Below, piece by piece: positions 7,958 through 16,288 of a DNA stretch of 49,602 bases (positions within the stretch are counted from its first letter, which is position 1; every line of letters begins with the position of its first letter). The position numbers were made by a program, and so were the translations under genes. Under the pieces are notes generated by a model. That model saw only the letters and a list, made by a program, of their open reading frames with translations, was not told the DNA's origin and did not search any database. Where the stretch lies: the NCBI GenBank assembly GCA_947038115.1, contig CAMQVF010000007.1, positions 1 to 49,602 of the forward strand, given 5' to 3'. Source of the DNA: an uncultured Spirochaetia bacterium. Its GTDB lineage: Bacteria > Spirochaetota > Brachyspiria > Brachyspirales > Brachyspiraceae.

Positions 7958-8063
7958 TCTCGCTCGCTATTTCGTTTATAGCTTTTTCCATATACCCTTT
8001 ATCTTTGAGCCTTTTTTTATATAGATCAATTTTTTTCGGGTCGATTTTTACTGCTTTCTTCAT
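7935..8063 (-). CDS. 42-residue basic/helical protein
   Basis: A short frame of 42 codons plus stop follows yraN by 8 bases on the same strand. AGGATC lies 6-10 bases before the ATG, inside the end of yraN, which is typical of coupled genes. The peptide starts MKKAVKIDPKKIDLYKKRL and ends EIASEIVKEFVD; it is rich in Lys and predicted to be helical. I recall similar tiny proteins in treponemes but know no function. The good ribosome site, the position in the operon and the protein-like composition argue that it is real. Confidence 0.65.
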   Translation of the reverse strand: MKKAVKIDPKKIDLYKKRLKDKGYMEKAINEIASEIVKEFVD

Positions 8064-8071
8064 AATTGATC

Positions 8072-8446
8072 CTAAATAAAAATATTTTCAATAAAAGATA
8101 TACTACGGCTATCATTATAGTCGTCTATTAATACGGCTGAAAATAAACAGTCGATATTTAAATTATACCCTTTTGTAACTAGATATTCATTGGCCGTGTC
8201 ATACAGCCTAGATTTTTTGCGCTCATCAATTGATTGTGAGGCGAATCCAAAACATCCTTGTCTTCTATATTTAACTTCAACGAACACAATAACAACTCCT
8301 TTTGTCATTATGATATCTATTTCGCCCGAGCCAAACCTGCCCGAACGCCAATTTCTATCAATCAAAACATAACCAAGACCTTCAAGATACTTAACGGCAA
8401 TATTCTCTCCTACATTACCAATTTCTTTGCTACTCTTTTTTTTCAT
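8072..8446 (-). CDS. yraN: YraN/UPF0102 family nuclease-fold protein
   Basis: The 124-residue protein shows the UPF0102 order: GNVGENIAVKYLEGLGY, then NWRSGRFGSGEIDII, then VIVFVEVKYRR, then a helix with DERKKSRLY. GEIDII and VEVKYR carry the Glu, Asp and Glu-x-Lys of a restriction-endonuclease-like core, so the metal site looks intact. The family is widespread and often sits beside rnhB, as here (1.3 kb away). Its substrate is unsettled; Holliday-junction or RNA-DNA roles have been proposed. It begins 11 bases after the HD-GYP gene and is probably on the same transcript. Confidence 0.9.
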   Translation of the reverse strand: MKKKSSKEIGNVGENIAVKYLEGLGYVLIDRNWRSGRFGSGEIDIIMTKGVVIVFVEVKYRRQGCFGFASQSIDERKKSRLYDTANEYLVTKGYNLNIDCLFSAVLIDDYNDSRSISFIENIFI

Positions 8447-8457
8447 AAATCTCTAAC

Positions 8458-9621
8458 TTATTTAGTTTCAAAAATCGTATTCTGAATATCTGTTAAATAA
8501 GTCGAGTCACTTTCTACATTAGTAATATAAATATCCTTTTTATTTAATAAATCTATCGTCTCACCATTTGATATATATTTACCCTCATCATTAGAAATAA
8601 CTTTAACAACGGGTCTTATAGGAAAATTTTTATGAAGCCTGAAGACTAGTGCATGTCTAGAATCATTTAACACTACAACACTACCTACAGGATAAACACC
8701 TAAAATAGAAACAAAAACTTTAACAATACTCGGATCAAACTTCGTACTCGCTTCTTTCATAATTTCTTTCATCGCAGCCGATAAACTCATTTTATCTTTA
8801 AAGTAGGCTGTATGATTTTTAAGCATTCCATCTATTGCTTGTGCTATAGCTACAATTTTAGAATAAATATGTATTTGATCTCCTGAAAGAGCCCGAGGAT
8901 ATCCTTTTCCATTATAATATTCATGATGCGTTAAAGCTATGGTGGCAACATCATTTTCTAATCTCAAAATATGTTTCATTATTCTATAGCCATAAACAGT
9001 ATGTTTTTGCATAGTTCTAAATTCTTCTTCATTATATTTTCCGAATTTATTCAATATCTGTTTAGGTACATTAATCATACCAATATCATAAAGAAGACCA
9101 CCTAGCCCTATTTTTTTTATTGCCTCTTCTGGAATTTTCAGAGCTACTCCTATAAGCATAGAAAGTAATGATACATTCACAAGCCTAGCATACAAACTAG
9201 TAGCTTTATCATAAGTTTGAACATTTAATATATTTAATACACTGGAAGAATCGCTACTTACTATATAAAATAATTCATCAACAATTTTTTGAAGCTCTGA
9301 CGTCATAATAAAATTTGTTTTCTCGAAGCCTTGAATTATAACTCTTGTATTATCAACGCACTTAAAATAAACTTTAGAAAATAATTTGTAATGATCTATA
9401 AATGTATCAAAGCTATAATTCTCTTCTTCCTTTTCTGTGGAAGATGTTGCAGTCGTTAGATACAACTCGGAAATATCTAATTCTATCAAATTATCTATAT
9501 ATTCTTTAGTTATTGGTAAATATTTACTTCGACTCAAAGTACCAGACTCATCAAGGTATATATCAGCACCCAATGAACCCACTACTAAATCATCTATTTT
9601 AACTAATCTAAGTGTCGACAT
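8458..9621 (-). CDS. HD-GYP domain protein with altered metal-binding motif
   Basis: The 387-residue protein has an N-terminal region of about 130 residues with DUF3391-like character (VKIDDLVVGSLGADIY) and an HD-GYP domain from about residue 140 to 300. HD-GYP proteins usually hydrolyse cyclic di-GMP. HHEYYNGKGYP (232-242) and His207 are kept, but three key places differ: the first His is Arg146, the HD pair is Tyr178-Asp179, and the Lys after it is Met182. A catalytically impaired sensor or a changed metal site is therefore likely. A C-terminal beta segment (PVGSVVVLND) follows. It heads the yraN operon. Confidence 0.88.
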   Translation of the reverse strand: MSTLRLVKIDDLVVGSLGADIYLDESGTLSRSKYLPITKEYIDNLIELDISELYLTTATSSTEKEEENYSFDTFIDHYKLFSKVYFKCVDNTRVIIQGFEKTNFIMTSELQKIVDELFYIVSSDSSSVLNILNVQTYDKATSLYARLVNVSLLSMLIGVALKIPEEAIKKIGLGGLLYDIGMINVPKQILNKFGKYNEEEFRTMQKHTVYGYRIMKHILRLENDVATIALTHHEYYNGKGYPRALSGDQIHIYSKIVAIAQAIDGMLKNHTAYFKDKMSLSAAMKEIMKEASTKFDPSIVKVFVSILGVYPVGSVVVLNDSRHALVFRLHKNFPIRPVVKVISNDEGKYISNGETIDLLNKKDIYITNVESDSTYLTDIQNTIFETK

Positions 9622-9642
9622 ATTTTTTCTTTGCCTTTATCA

Positions 9643-9671
9643 TATATAGTATCTTAAATACCTTACATCAA
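9643..9671 (-). promoter_or_regulatory. Sigma-70-type promoter of the HD-GYP/yraN operon
   Basis: On the minus strand, TTGATG (9666-9671) and TATATA (9643-9648) are 17 bases apart. The ATG at 9621 would follow a leader of about 15 bases. Confidence 0.4.
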
Positions 9672-9718
9672 TTTCGGATTTTTTAAGATTTTAGTTATAG
9701 ATTTTTAATCATATATTA

Positions 9719-10351
9719 TTAAAATAAAGTGTTAATATATTTATACTTTAATGGTGCAAATGTTTTTCTGTGTTCTTCCGTTTCGCCATACTTTTCTAAA
9801 GCATCGATATGTGCTTTTGTTCCATAGCCTTTGTTTTTTTCTAAATTATAAAATGGGTATTTTTTAGCAATATCGATAATATAATTATCTCTCACAACTT
9901 TTGCAATAATACTCGCAGATGCTATCGAATATGACTTACTATCCCCTTTTATAATAGGCAGATTTTCAATGCCAATATCAAGCTTCATCGCATCAATTAA
10001 AACAAAGTCAGCCTTGACACTCATATTATTTATAGCATTAGTCATCGCAAGTTTTGTAGCATTATATATATTTATTTCATCTATTATGGATGGCTCTATA
10101 AAACAAACTGAATATGATATAGAGCGTTCTATTATCTCTTTATATAAAATATTTCTTTTTTTTTCGCTAAGTTTTTTCGAGTCATTAATGCCTTCAATAA
10201 TCGATTCTTCATCAAATGGCATTATTACACTTGCTGAAACCAATGGCCCAAATAAACAACCTCGTCCAACCTCATCAACCCCACATATAAATTTATAACC
10301 AAGGTCTTTATATTTATTTTCATAAGCAAACATATCATTATTATTATTCAT
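9719..10351 (-). CDS. rnhB: Ribonuclease HII
   Basis: RNase HII cuts RNA in RNA-DNA hybrids and starts ribonucleotide excision repair. The DExGRG motif is at residues 26-31 (CGVDEVGRG). The next acidic site is in LIDAMKL, and the KGDSKSYSIASASIIAKV segment carries the Lys-Gly-Asp and helix of the family. The C-terminus ends with EEHRKTFAPLK as expected. I chose the ATG at 10351 (210 residues); an upstream TTG would add a hydrophobic stretch that does not belong to this family, and an ATG at 10333 is also possible. No strong ribosome site is visible at any of them. Confidence 0.92.
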   Translation of the reverse strand: MNNNNDMFAYENKYKDLGYKFICGVDEVGRGCLFGPLVSASVIMPFDEESIIEGINDSKKLSEKKRNILYKEIIERSISYSVCFIEPSIIDEINIYNATKLAMTNAINNMSVKADFVLIDAMKLDIGIENLPIIKGDSKSYSIASASIIAKVVRDNYIIDIAKKYPFYNLEKNKGYGTKAHIDALEKYGETEEHRKTFAPLKYKYINTLF

Positions 10352-10416
10352 GTTATTAATTATATATATAAAAATAAAATTGTAAAATATATAAATCAAT
10401 ATAGAATATCTTATCC

Positions 10417-10445
10417 TTTACATAAAAATTAAAATATGGTTTAAT
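10417..10445 (+). promoter_or_regulatory. Possible promoter of lptC-lptA
   Basis: TTTACA at 10417-10422 and TTTAAT at 10440-10445 have a 17-base spacer, 30 bases before the lptC ATG. Confidence 0.35.
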
Positions 10446-10475
10446 GATTGTATAACTTTTATAAAAGATTTAATA

Positions 10476-11033
10476 ATGAATAAAAAAACTATAATATTAA
10501 TTGCGATACTGCAATTATTTTTAATATCTTGCACTCAATTCGATGTAGAGCTTATAAAACCAGATACTAATTTTGTAAAGCCACCTGATATGGAATTTTT
10601 TGGATTTAAAAGAGAAAGCTATATAACAAACTTTAAACAACTCGATTTATTTGCAACAAATGCCAAAATTTATGAAAGTAGAAATATGATGGAATTATAT
10701 AGCAATCAAGCATTTACCTACGAAGCAGACGGAAAAGTCTCTGCTAGTATTTTATCTGAGCTTTCATTAATTAATCAAGAAACTATGTTTGTTCAATTTT
10801 ATACAAATGTCATAGTAAAATTTTCAAATGACTCGACACTTTATACAGAATATTTAGAATGGCATGATACTAATAAAAAGTTTAAAACCCCAGAGGCTGT
10901 TAGGCTTGAACAAGATAATGGCAGTTGGCTCACGGGTGTTGGAATGGAAGGTGATTTAGACTTAGAAGCTGTAACAATTTATAATGAAGTAGATGAAGGT
11001 GATGAATTTGGAGTTCAAGTTGAAGAGCAATAA
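10476..11033 (+). CDS. lptC: LptC-like LPS export lipoprotein
   Basis: The N-terminus is a lipoprotein signal (short basic start, hydrophobic core, LISC with Cys19 as the lipid site). The rest is a beta-rich domain with the LptC repeat pattern: ATNAKIYESRNMMELYSNQAF, then YTNVIVKFSNDSTLYTEYLEW, then TGVGMEGDLDLEAV. LptC normally links the LptBFG transporter to LptA in the periplasm. E. coli LptC has a membrane helix; a lipidated form fits spirochaetal habits. It overlaps the next gene, an LptA-like protein, which supports the assignment. Length 185 residues matches the family. Confidence 0.85.
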   Translation: MNKKTIILIAILQLFLISCTQFDVELIKPDTNFVKPPDMEFFGFKRESYITNFKQLDLFATNAKIYESRNMMELYSNQAFTYEADGKVSASILSELSLINQETMFVQFYTNVIVKFSNDSTLYTEYLEWHDTNKKFKTPEAVRLEQDNGSWLTGVGMEGDLDLEAVTIYNEVDEGDEFGVQVEEQ

Positions 11034-12360
11034 AATTATATTTCTAACACTTCTAATTATATTTATTTTTAGTTCCATGATATTTGCCAAGTCAAGACGT
11101 AGTGCTAATAAACTTGTATATGATAATAGAGTTAAAATATTTACATACACTGGCAATTCAAAGTTAGAAGACAAAGATACAATTATCACTAGCTATTTAA
11201 TGAAATTCTTTCGTGATACAGAAGTCGCAACATTTAATAGTAATGTAAAACTTTTAAACAAAAAAGATAAAACTACTATAACATCAGGCTATATGCGATA
11301 TGACGGTGTCACTAGATTTGCTCAAGCAACAAAAAAACCTGTATTAATATCGAAAACAAATGATATAACTATAAAAAGTGATTATATGCAAAGAGATTTC
11401 AACACTCCTTATGCACGAGCACTAACTAATGTAACACTAAAACATGTCGACAGAGAAAATGATGATAAAGTAACAGATGGTTTTGCTAATGAAATTTTAT
11501 ATAATATGGATAATCAAATTGCATTACTTATAGGTGAGCCCAAATTAATTCAAGATAATAATACTATCAGAGGTGAGATAATTGAGTATAATTCTGACCT
11601 AGCCACTGCTAACATAATGGGTAGTGCTAATGCTTATCTTTTAGAAACAAATACAGTTACAAATGAGAATAATATAATTGAAGTTCAAACTAATTATAAT
11701 GTTATTACAGCGGATCGATTTTTTATAGAAGAAAACTCCACTAAATATAGTAATTCAAATGTTCTTTATGCTTATGGTAATGTTAAGGCTATGTTTTATG
11801 AAGCGAATATGATATTAAAAGGAAATTATATTATATATAATATGGATGCTGACCACATGTTTGTATATGATGAGCCTTCTGTTCGAATACCAGACAAGGG
11901 GATTGTCGCATTTGGTGAGTGGATAGAATATAAAAAAGATACAAATAATTTCAAAGATATAATATTTCATAATGATGTTGTAATGATTGACTATGCTGAT
12001 GGATTATTAATCGAAGGCGAATTGCTCCATTTAGACCCTGACACAAAAATAGCCACTGCAAGTGAAAAACCTTATGCTTATTTAGAAGACAGAAAATATA
12101 AAATTGATTCTATAACAATACAAATGTTTAATACTCAAGAAAAACTTAGAGCAAATGGAGATGTTAAAGTATTCAGTAAAGATATAAACTCTGAAAGTGC
12201 ATGGCTTATATTTTATGATAAAAGTAAAAAAATAAAGTTATGGGGTGGAAATCCAACTATAGAACAAGAGAAAAATACTATTAAAGCACGTCAAATTATG
12301 TACGATATAAAAAGAAATCGAGTTGAAGCTAATATAGTATCAGGTGAAATGCCTGACTAA
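10993..12360 (+). CDS. lptA: LptA/OstA-like periplasmic LPS transport protein
   Basis: After a signal peptide (cleavage probably after SSMIFA) comes a long run of beta strands in OstA repeats, for example FNSNVKLLNKKDKTTITSGY, GNVKAMFYEANMILKGNYI and ANGDVKVFSKDINSE. At about 450 residues it is longer than E. coli LptA (about 185) and shorter than LptD, and it has at least two OstA domains, so it is an extended bridge-type LptA. The ATG at 10993 overlaps lptC by 41 bases. A TTG at 11020 with GGAG six bases before it gives an equally good signal peptide and may be the true start. It is convergent with the M23 gene, with 9 bases between them. Confidence 0.8.
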   Translation: MKVMNLEFKLKSNKIIFLTLLIIFIFSSMIFAKSRRSANKLVYDNRVKIFTYTGNSKLEDKDTIITSYLMKFFRDTEVATFNSNVKLLNKKDKTTITSGYMRYDGVTRFAQATKKPVLISKTNDITIKSDYMQRDFNTPYARALTNVTLKHVDRENDDKVTDGFANEILYNMDNQIALLIGEPKLIQDNNTIRGEIIEYNSDLATANIMGSANAYLLETNTVTNENNIIEVQTNYNVITADRFFIEENSTKYSNSNVLYAYGNVKAMFYEANMILKGNYIIYNMDADHMFVYDEPSVRIPDKGIVAFGEWIEYKKDTNNFKDIIFHNDVVMIDYADGLLIEGELLHLDPDTKIATASEKPYAYLEDRKYKIDSITIQMFNTQEKLRANGDVKVFSKDINSESAWLIFYDKSKKIKLWGGNPTIEQEKNTIKARQIMYDIKRNRVEANIVSGEMPD

Positions 12361-12369
12361 ATATATAAT

Positions 12370-13497
12370 TTAATATAATCTTACTCCAATATAAGAAGAA
12401 GGGTTTACAGCACGATTGTCAACTCTAACTTCGAAATGAGAGTGAATGCCCGTTGTACGTCCAGTATTACCCATCAAGGCGATTTCTTGCCCACGTTTTA
12501 CTTTTTGACCAACAGAAACTGTCAACTTCGAATTATGACCATATAAAGTTTGATACCCATTAGCATGATTAATCATAACAAGCCAGCCATAACCACCTCG
12601 CCATCCAGAGAAACCAACGACACCGTCACCCACTGCTAGAATTGGGCTTGCATAAGCACCAGCAATATCCATACCATAGTGAAATGATTCTTGAGCTTTA
12701 GTAAATGGATTCAATCTAGGGCCATAACCACTTGTAATTCTAGTCGTGCCAGTAACAGGCCAGCCCAGTGGTATAGTTTTTTTTATTCTAGCATTGGCAT
12801 TAAAGTATCCATCTATAAATTTTATACTATTTACAGAACTTTCCTGAATGCTATTAATATCATTAAAACTATTATCAATTGGCACTTTATTATGATTAAG
12901 AGAATATGCTAGATTTTTAACTTCACTATCATAATCTTGTGCTATAATCGCAAACTTAGCCATTGAGTCTTTATAGTCTTTAGCCAAAGTATATATTGCC
13001 TGATCCTCAACAGAAAGAGAGTCATAGAATACTTTGTCATTTTTATGTTGAGCATAAGCGTCGATACCTGTGTAAGTTAAAGCTGCAAGAACAAATAAGA
13101 AAAAAAACACCGTAGCATTATTTATAGGAAGTCTTAAAGCATTTTTCTCTTCATTCACAAAAATTAAAATACTTCTTTCACTGCTCAATTTTTTATATAT
13201 TGGTCTAGTAATATTCTTAAAAAAGATTGATAAAGCATTCGCAATATTACTAATAAATTTACTTATTTTTTTTAGAAAATCTCTAAAGTGTCTCTTCTTA
13301 AATTTTATATTTTTACTGCTATATGTCGGCACATCTCTTTTTTTGCTAGATATACTAAAAAAAGATTTATTAGATTGCTTTTTATTTCTTTTATTAAGAG
13401 AACTAGTTAATTTACTAGACTTTAATTCTTTACTGTTATTTTCATTTTTTTTTACAGATTTACTAGAATCAAAATTTGAAAAAATATCTTTATTCAT
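12370..13497 (-). CDS. Membrane-anchored M23 (LytM-type) peptidoglycan endopeptidase
   Basis: A basic, Ser/Lys-rich cytoplasmic stretch of about 125 residues is followed by one membrane helix (ATVFFFLFVLAALTYTGI), a short helical stalk, and an M23 domain in the last 130 residues. Zinc ligands are visible: HYGMD (His and Asp) and HSHFE (His-x-His). GYQTLYGHNSKL matches the strand that carries the other catalytic His. It would cut peptide cross-links in the periplasm. The usual LHFE is SHFE, a small change. ATG 13497 is preceded by GAGGGG at 11 bases; a TTG two codons earlier is an alternative. It is the last gene after sdaAB-sdaAA-ruvB. Confidence 0.9.
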   Translation of the reverse strand: MNKDIFSNFDSSKSVKKNENNSKELKSSKLTSSLNKRNKKQSNKSFFSISSKKRDVPTYSSKNIKFKKRHFRDFLKKISKFISNIANALSIFFKNITRPIYKKLSSERSILIFVNEEKNALRLPINNATVFFFLFVLAALTYTGIDAYAQHKNDKVFYDSLSVEDQAIYTLAKDYKDSMAKFAIIAQDYDSEVKNLAYSLNHNKVPIDNSFNDINSIQESSVNSIKFIDGYFNANARIKKTIPLGWPVTGTTRITSGYGPRLNPFTKAQESFHYGMDIAGAYASPILAVGDGVVGFSGWRGGYGWLVMINHANGYQTLYGHNSKLTVSVGQKVKRGQEIALMGNTGRTTGIHSHFEVRVDNRAVNPSSYIGVRLY

Positions 13498-13523
13498 AAA
13501 CAAGAAAACCCCTCTATATATAA

Positions 13524-14555
13524 CTAGTCAAATAAACTAGTACCAAAATAATCATCTACAACTATATTCGAATACTCATATGCTTTACGTGTGGCGACTC
13601 TTCCTTTCGAAGTTCGCTTTATAAAACCCTTTTGAATTAAATAAGGCTCAATAACATCCTCTATAGTTTCCGACTGCTCTGAAAGCGACACAGAGAGCGT
13701 CTCAACGCCAACAGGACCGCCATTATAATTTTTTATAATAATATCCAAATAAAGTTTATCAAGTGCCTCAAAGCCATTCTCATCGACACCAAGCCTACTC
13801 AATGCTTTATCGGCAAATTTTCCATCGATAACTGAAATATCATCAACAACCGCAAAGTCATAAACACGTCTTACAAGCCTGTTAACAATACGAGGAGTTC
13901 CACGTGATCTTTTAGCTATAGACATACAAGCGTCAGAATTAATTTCAATATTTAAAACCTGTCCTGTTCTTTTGGCAATCAGACTTAAGTCGGCATCAGT
14001 ATAAAAATCAAGCCTCTCGACAATTCCAAAACGTTCATAAAGAGGCGTGCTTAAAAGTCCACTACGAGTTGTAGCCCCTATTAATGTAAACTTAGGAAGT
14101 GGCACTCTAAAACTCTTGGCACTAACTCCTTCACCAACTTTCACATCGACAAAAAAATCTTCCATTGCTGAATATAAAACCTCTTCAACAACAGTTCTAA
14201 GTCTATGTATTTCATCTATAAATAAAATATCTTTTTCATTTAAAGTTGTAAGTATCGAAGCCAAATCCCCAGGACGCTCAATTATTGGTGCAGAAGTTGC
14301 TTTAATATTAGAAGATAATTCATTCGCTATAATTTGTGATAATGTAGTTTTTCCAAGCCCCGGAGGGCCTGAAAATAAAATATGGTCAAGTGCCACATCT
14401 CTCTTTTTAGCAGATTCTATAAATACAGAAAGCTTCGATTTCACATTCTCTTGACCGATAAAATCTTTAAAGAGTAAAGGACGCAAACTTATTTCATTGG
14501 AAGAGCCATCCTCCTCAATATCATTGGGGTTTATAATACTTTTCCTTTCATCCAT
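13524..14555 (-). CDS. ruvB: Holliday junction branch migration helicase RuvB
   Basis: RuvB is the hexameric AAA+ motor that drives Holliday junctions with RuvA. The 343-residue length is normal. Walker A is GPPGLGKTT at residues 63-71, and Walker B is LFIDEIH with Asp114-Glu115. Sensor [19 protein letters not shown] follows, then the [18 protein letters not shown] segment with the arginine of sensor 2. The C-terminal winged helix ([24 protein letters not shown]) is present. It starts three bases after sdaAA, and no ruvA or ruvC is in the window. Confidence 0.97.
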   Translation of the reverse strand: MDERKSIINPNDIEEDGSSNEISLRPLLFKDFIGQENVKSKLSVFIESAKKRDVALDHILFSGPPGLGKTTLSQIIANELSSNIKATSAPIIERPGDLASILTTLNEKDILFIDEIHRLRTVVEEVLYSAMEDFFVDVKVGEGVSAKSFRVPLPKFTLIGATTRSGLLSTPLYERFGIVERLDFYTDADLSLIAKRTGQVLNIEINSDACMSIAKRSRGTPRIVNRLVRRVYDFAVVDDISVIDGKFADKALSRLGVDENGFEALDKLYLDIIIKNYNGGPVGVETLSVSLSEQSETIEDVIEPYLIQKGFIKRTSKGRVATRKAYEYSNIVVDDYFGTSLFD

Positions 14556-14558
14556 ATA

Positions 14559-15437
14559 TTAACTATTTTTTCCGAGCAAACGCTCTGATATTTCTAAGCC
14601 AGTTGGTGTAGTCGCAAGCCCACCTAATGATGTTTCTTTAAATCTAGAACACATATTATCACCAACATCTTTCATCGCCAAAATAACCTCATCGGCAGGT
14701 ATAACACTTTTTACACCAGCAAGACTGAGTTCGGCAAATGTAGCCGCAAGAACAGCACCTAAAACATTTTTATTCATACAAGGCACTTCAACATAACCAG
14801 CAACAGGATCACATACTAAACCTAAAACACTTGAAAGCGTTAAAGCAAAACCATGAGCCGCTTGATCAGGAGTTCCACCCATAGCCTCAACCATAGCTGC
14901 TGTCGCCATAGCCGCTGCCGATCCACACTCAGCCTGACATCCACCACCAGCACCTGCGAAGGTTGCTAATTGTGCTATCATATCGGCAAAGCCAGCTGCT
15001 GTAAACATTGAAAGAACAACGTCTTCTCTTTTAATTCCATTCTCTTCTAAAAATACTAAAATGGCAGGCATAATTCCACAACTACCTGCAGTTGGTGCTG
15101 CTATTATACGCCCCATGCAAGCATTATATCCGCTAACAGCCATTGCTGCAGTTACTATACTACCAAATTTTGAACCCAATATACTTTTATTTGAATTGAA
15201 ATAATTATCAGCTATTGCAACTACATCATTTTGCAAGCCTGTCTTAAATTTAAATTCTGCTTTTTTACCCAACTCAACCGATTCTATCATTACTTGATAG
15301 TATGAATCCATTCTTGCAATTATTTCTTTTTTATCCAAATTCTCTTTTTCAGCTTGCATTTCTACAATCAAAGAGCTTACTTTCGTTTTTTTATTATTAG
15401 CCTCTTCAACCAAAGATGCTATCGATTTTATTGTCAT
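14559..15437 (-). CDS. sdaAA: L-serine dehydratase, iron-sulfur dependent, alpha subunit
   Basis: This subunit carries the [4Fe-4S] cluster that deaminates L-serine to pyruvate and ammonia. Cluster-type cysteines are seen in APTAGSCGIMPA, CDPVAGYVEVPC and near the C-terminus (MCSRF). The 292-residue length and the AAGFADMIAQLATFAGAGGGCQAE segment are typical. It follows sdaAB by 25 bases and precedes ruvB by three. The cluster is oxygen-sensitive, in line with an anaerobe. Pyruvate formed here could feed the ferredoxin oxidoreductase encoded at 31.7-35.0 kb. Confidence 0.96.
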   Translation of the reverse strand: MTIKSIASLVEEANNKKTKVSSLIVEMQAEKENLDKKEIIARMDSYYQVMIESVELGKKAEFKFKTGLQNDVVAIADNYFNSNKSILGSKFGSIVTAAMAVSGYNACMGRIIAAPTAGSCGIMPAILVFLEENGIKREDVVLSMFTAAGFADMIAQLATFAGAGGGCQAECGSAAAMATAAMVEAMGGTPDQAAHGFALTLSSVLGLVCDPVAGYVEVPCMNKNVLGAVLAATFAELSLAGVKSVIPADEVILAMKDVGDNMCSRFKETSLGGLATTPTGLEISERLLGKNS

Positions 15438-15462
15438 TCTTTTACCTGCTTTTAATTTAATT

Positions 15463-16140
15463 CTAATAAAGTTTATTTAAGAAAATTGTTTCAACAACAT
15501 TCTCTAATAATCGAATTTCTTCGATAGTCTCATCATCTAAACTTGTCTCTGTTCCAATGACAGTAACAGCACAAAGTTCATCACCAACTTTCATAAGACT
15601 TGGAGTGATACTCATAGTTTCTATATTAACACCCTTTTCAGATATTTTAGTAGTAACATAAGCGGCAACCCCAGGAGTATCTCTATTCACTATAACAAGA
15701 GTAGGATATTCACCTTCATAGTGAACCTCAATACCATTAACTTTATCGAGAATAATCATACCACCACCGATGGATGAAGCTAAAATATTAATATTTCTAG
15801 TCTTGCCCCATACTTCGATATGTATTGAATTCGGATGAAATGCATCTTCTAACTCGGTTGGTATAAACTCATACTCAAGCCCATCTTTGTCAGCAAGAGC
15901 ATAGCTATCTCTTATTCGAGGATCATCTGTTGCATAACCAAGTAAGCCAGCAAGCAAAGCTTTATCTGTACCATGTCCTTGCCATGTTAAACCAAATGAG
16001 CCATGAAGCTTCATTACAGCTTTTTTTACATCTTCTCTTAAAATCTGCTTAGCCAAATTACCCATTCTTACTGCACCCGCTGTATGCGAGCTTGAAGGAC
16101 CTATCATTACAGGGCCTATAATGTCAAATATATCTGCCAT
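15463..16140 (-). CDS. sdaAB: L-serine dehydratase, iron-sulfur dependent, beta subunit
   Basis: The N-terminal domain starts DIIGPVMIGPSSSHTAGAVRMG, the serine-dehydratase beta signature, and includes HGSFGLTWQGHGTD. The last 80 residues form an ACT domain (YPTLVIVNRDTPGVAAYVTTKISEKGVNIETMSI), which usually senses or binds the amino acid. The protein pairs with the sdaAA product. AGGAAG lies close before the ATG, and the operon promoter is at 16173-16200. Confidence 0.96.
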   Translation of the reverse strand: MADIFDIIGPVMIGPSSSHTAGAVRMGNLAKQILREDVKKAVMKLHGSFGLTWQGHGTDKALLAGLLGYATDDPRIRDSYALADKDGLEYEFIPTELEDAFHPNSIHIEVWGKTRNINILASSIGGGMIILDKVNGIEVHYEGEYPTLVIVNRDTPGVAAYVTTKISEKGVNIETMSITPSLMKVGDELCAVTVIGTETSLDDETIEEIRLLENVVETIFLNKLY

Positions 16141-16172
16141 AAAACTTCCTATTATTTAAAATCGTATTCCAT

Positions 16173-16200
16173 ATTATATTAAATAATCAATATTAGTCAA
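16173..16200 (-). promoter_or_regulatory. Promoter of sdaAB-sdaAA-ruvB-M23
   Basis: On the minus strand, TTGACT (16195-16200) and TATAAT (16173-16178) are 16 bases apart. The start codon is 33 bases downstream. Confidence 0.65.
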
Positions 16201-16288
16201 ATTCTAAAATAAAAAAATTAACTTAAACTTAAAAAATACTATCCGAAATAGAGCATAGCAACTTAAATTTTTTGGACTTTTACTATTT

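Noticed and set aside
16201-16288. Sigma-28-like or sigma-70 promoter of the secreted M14-like gene
   Set aside because: Candidate boxes have wrong spacing or poor matches; nothing convincing was found in this gap.
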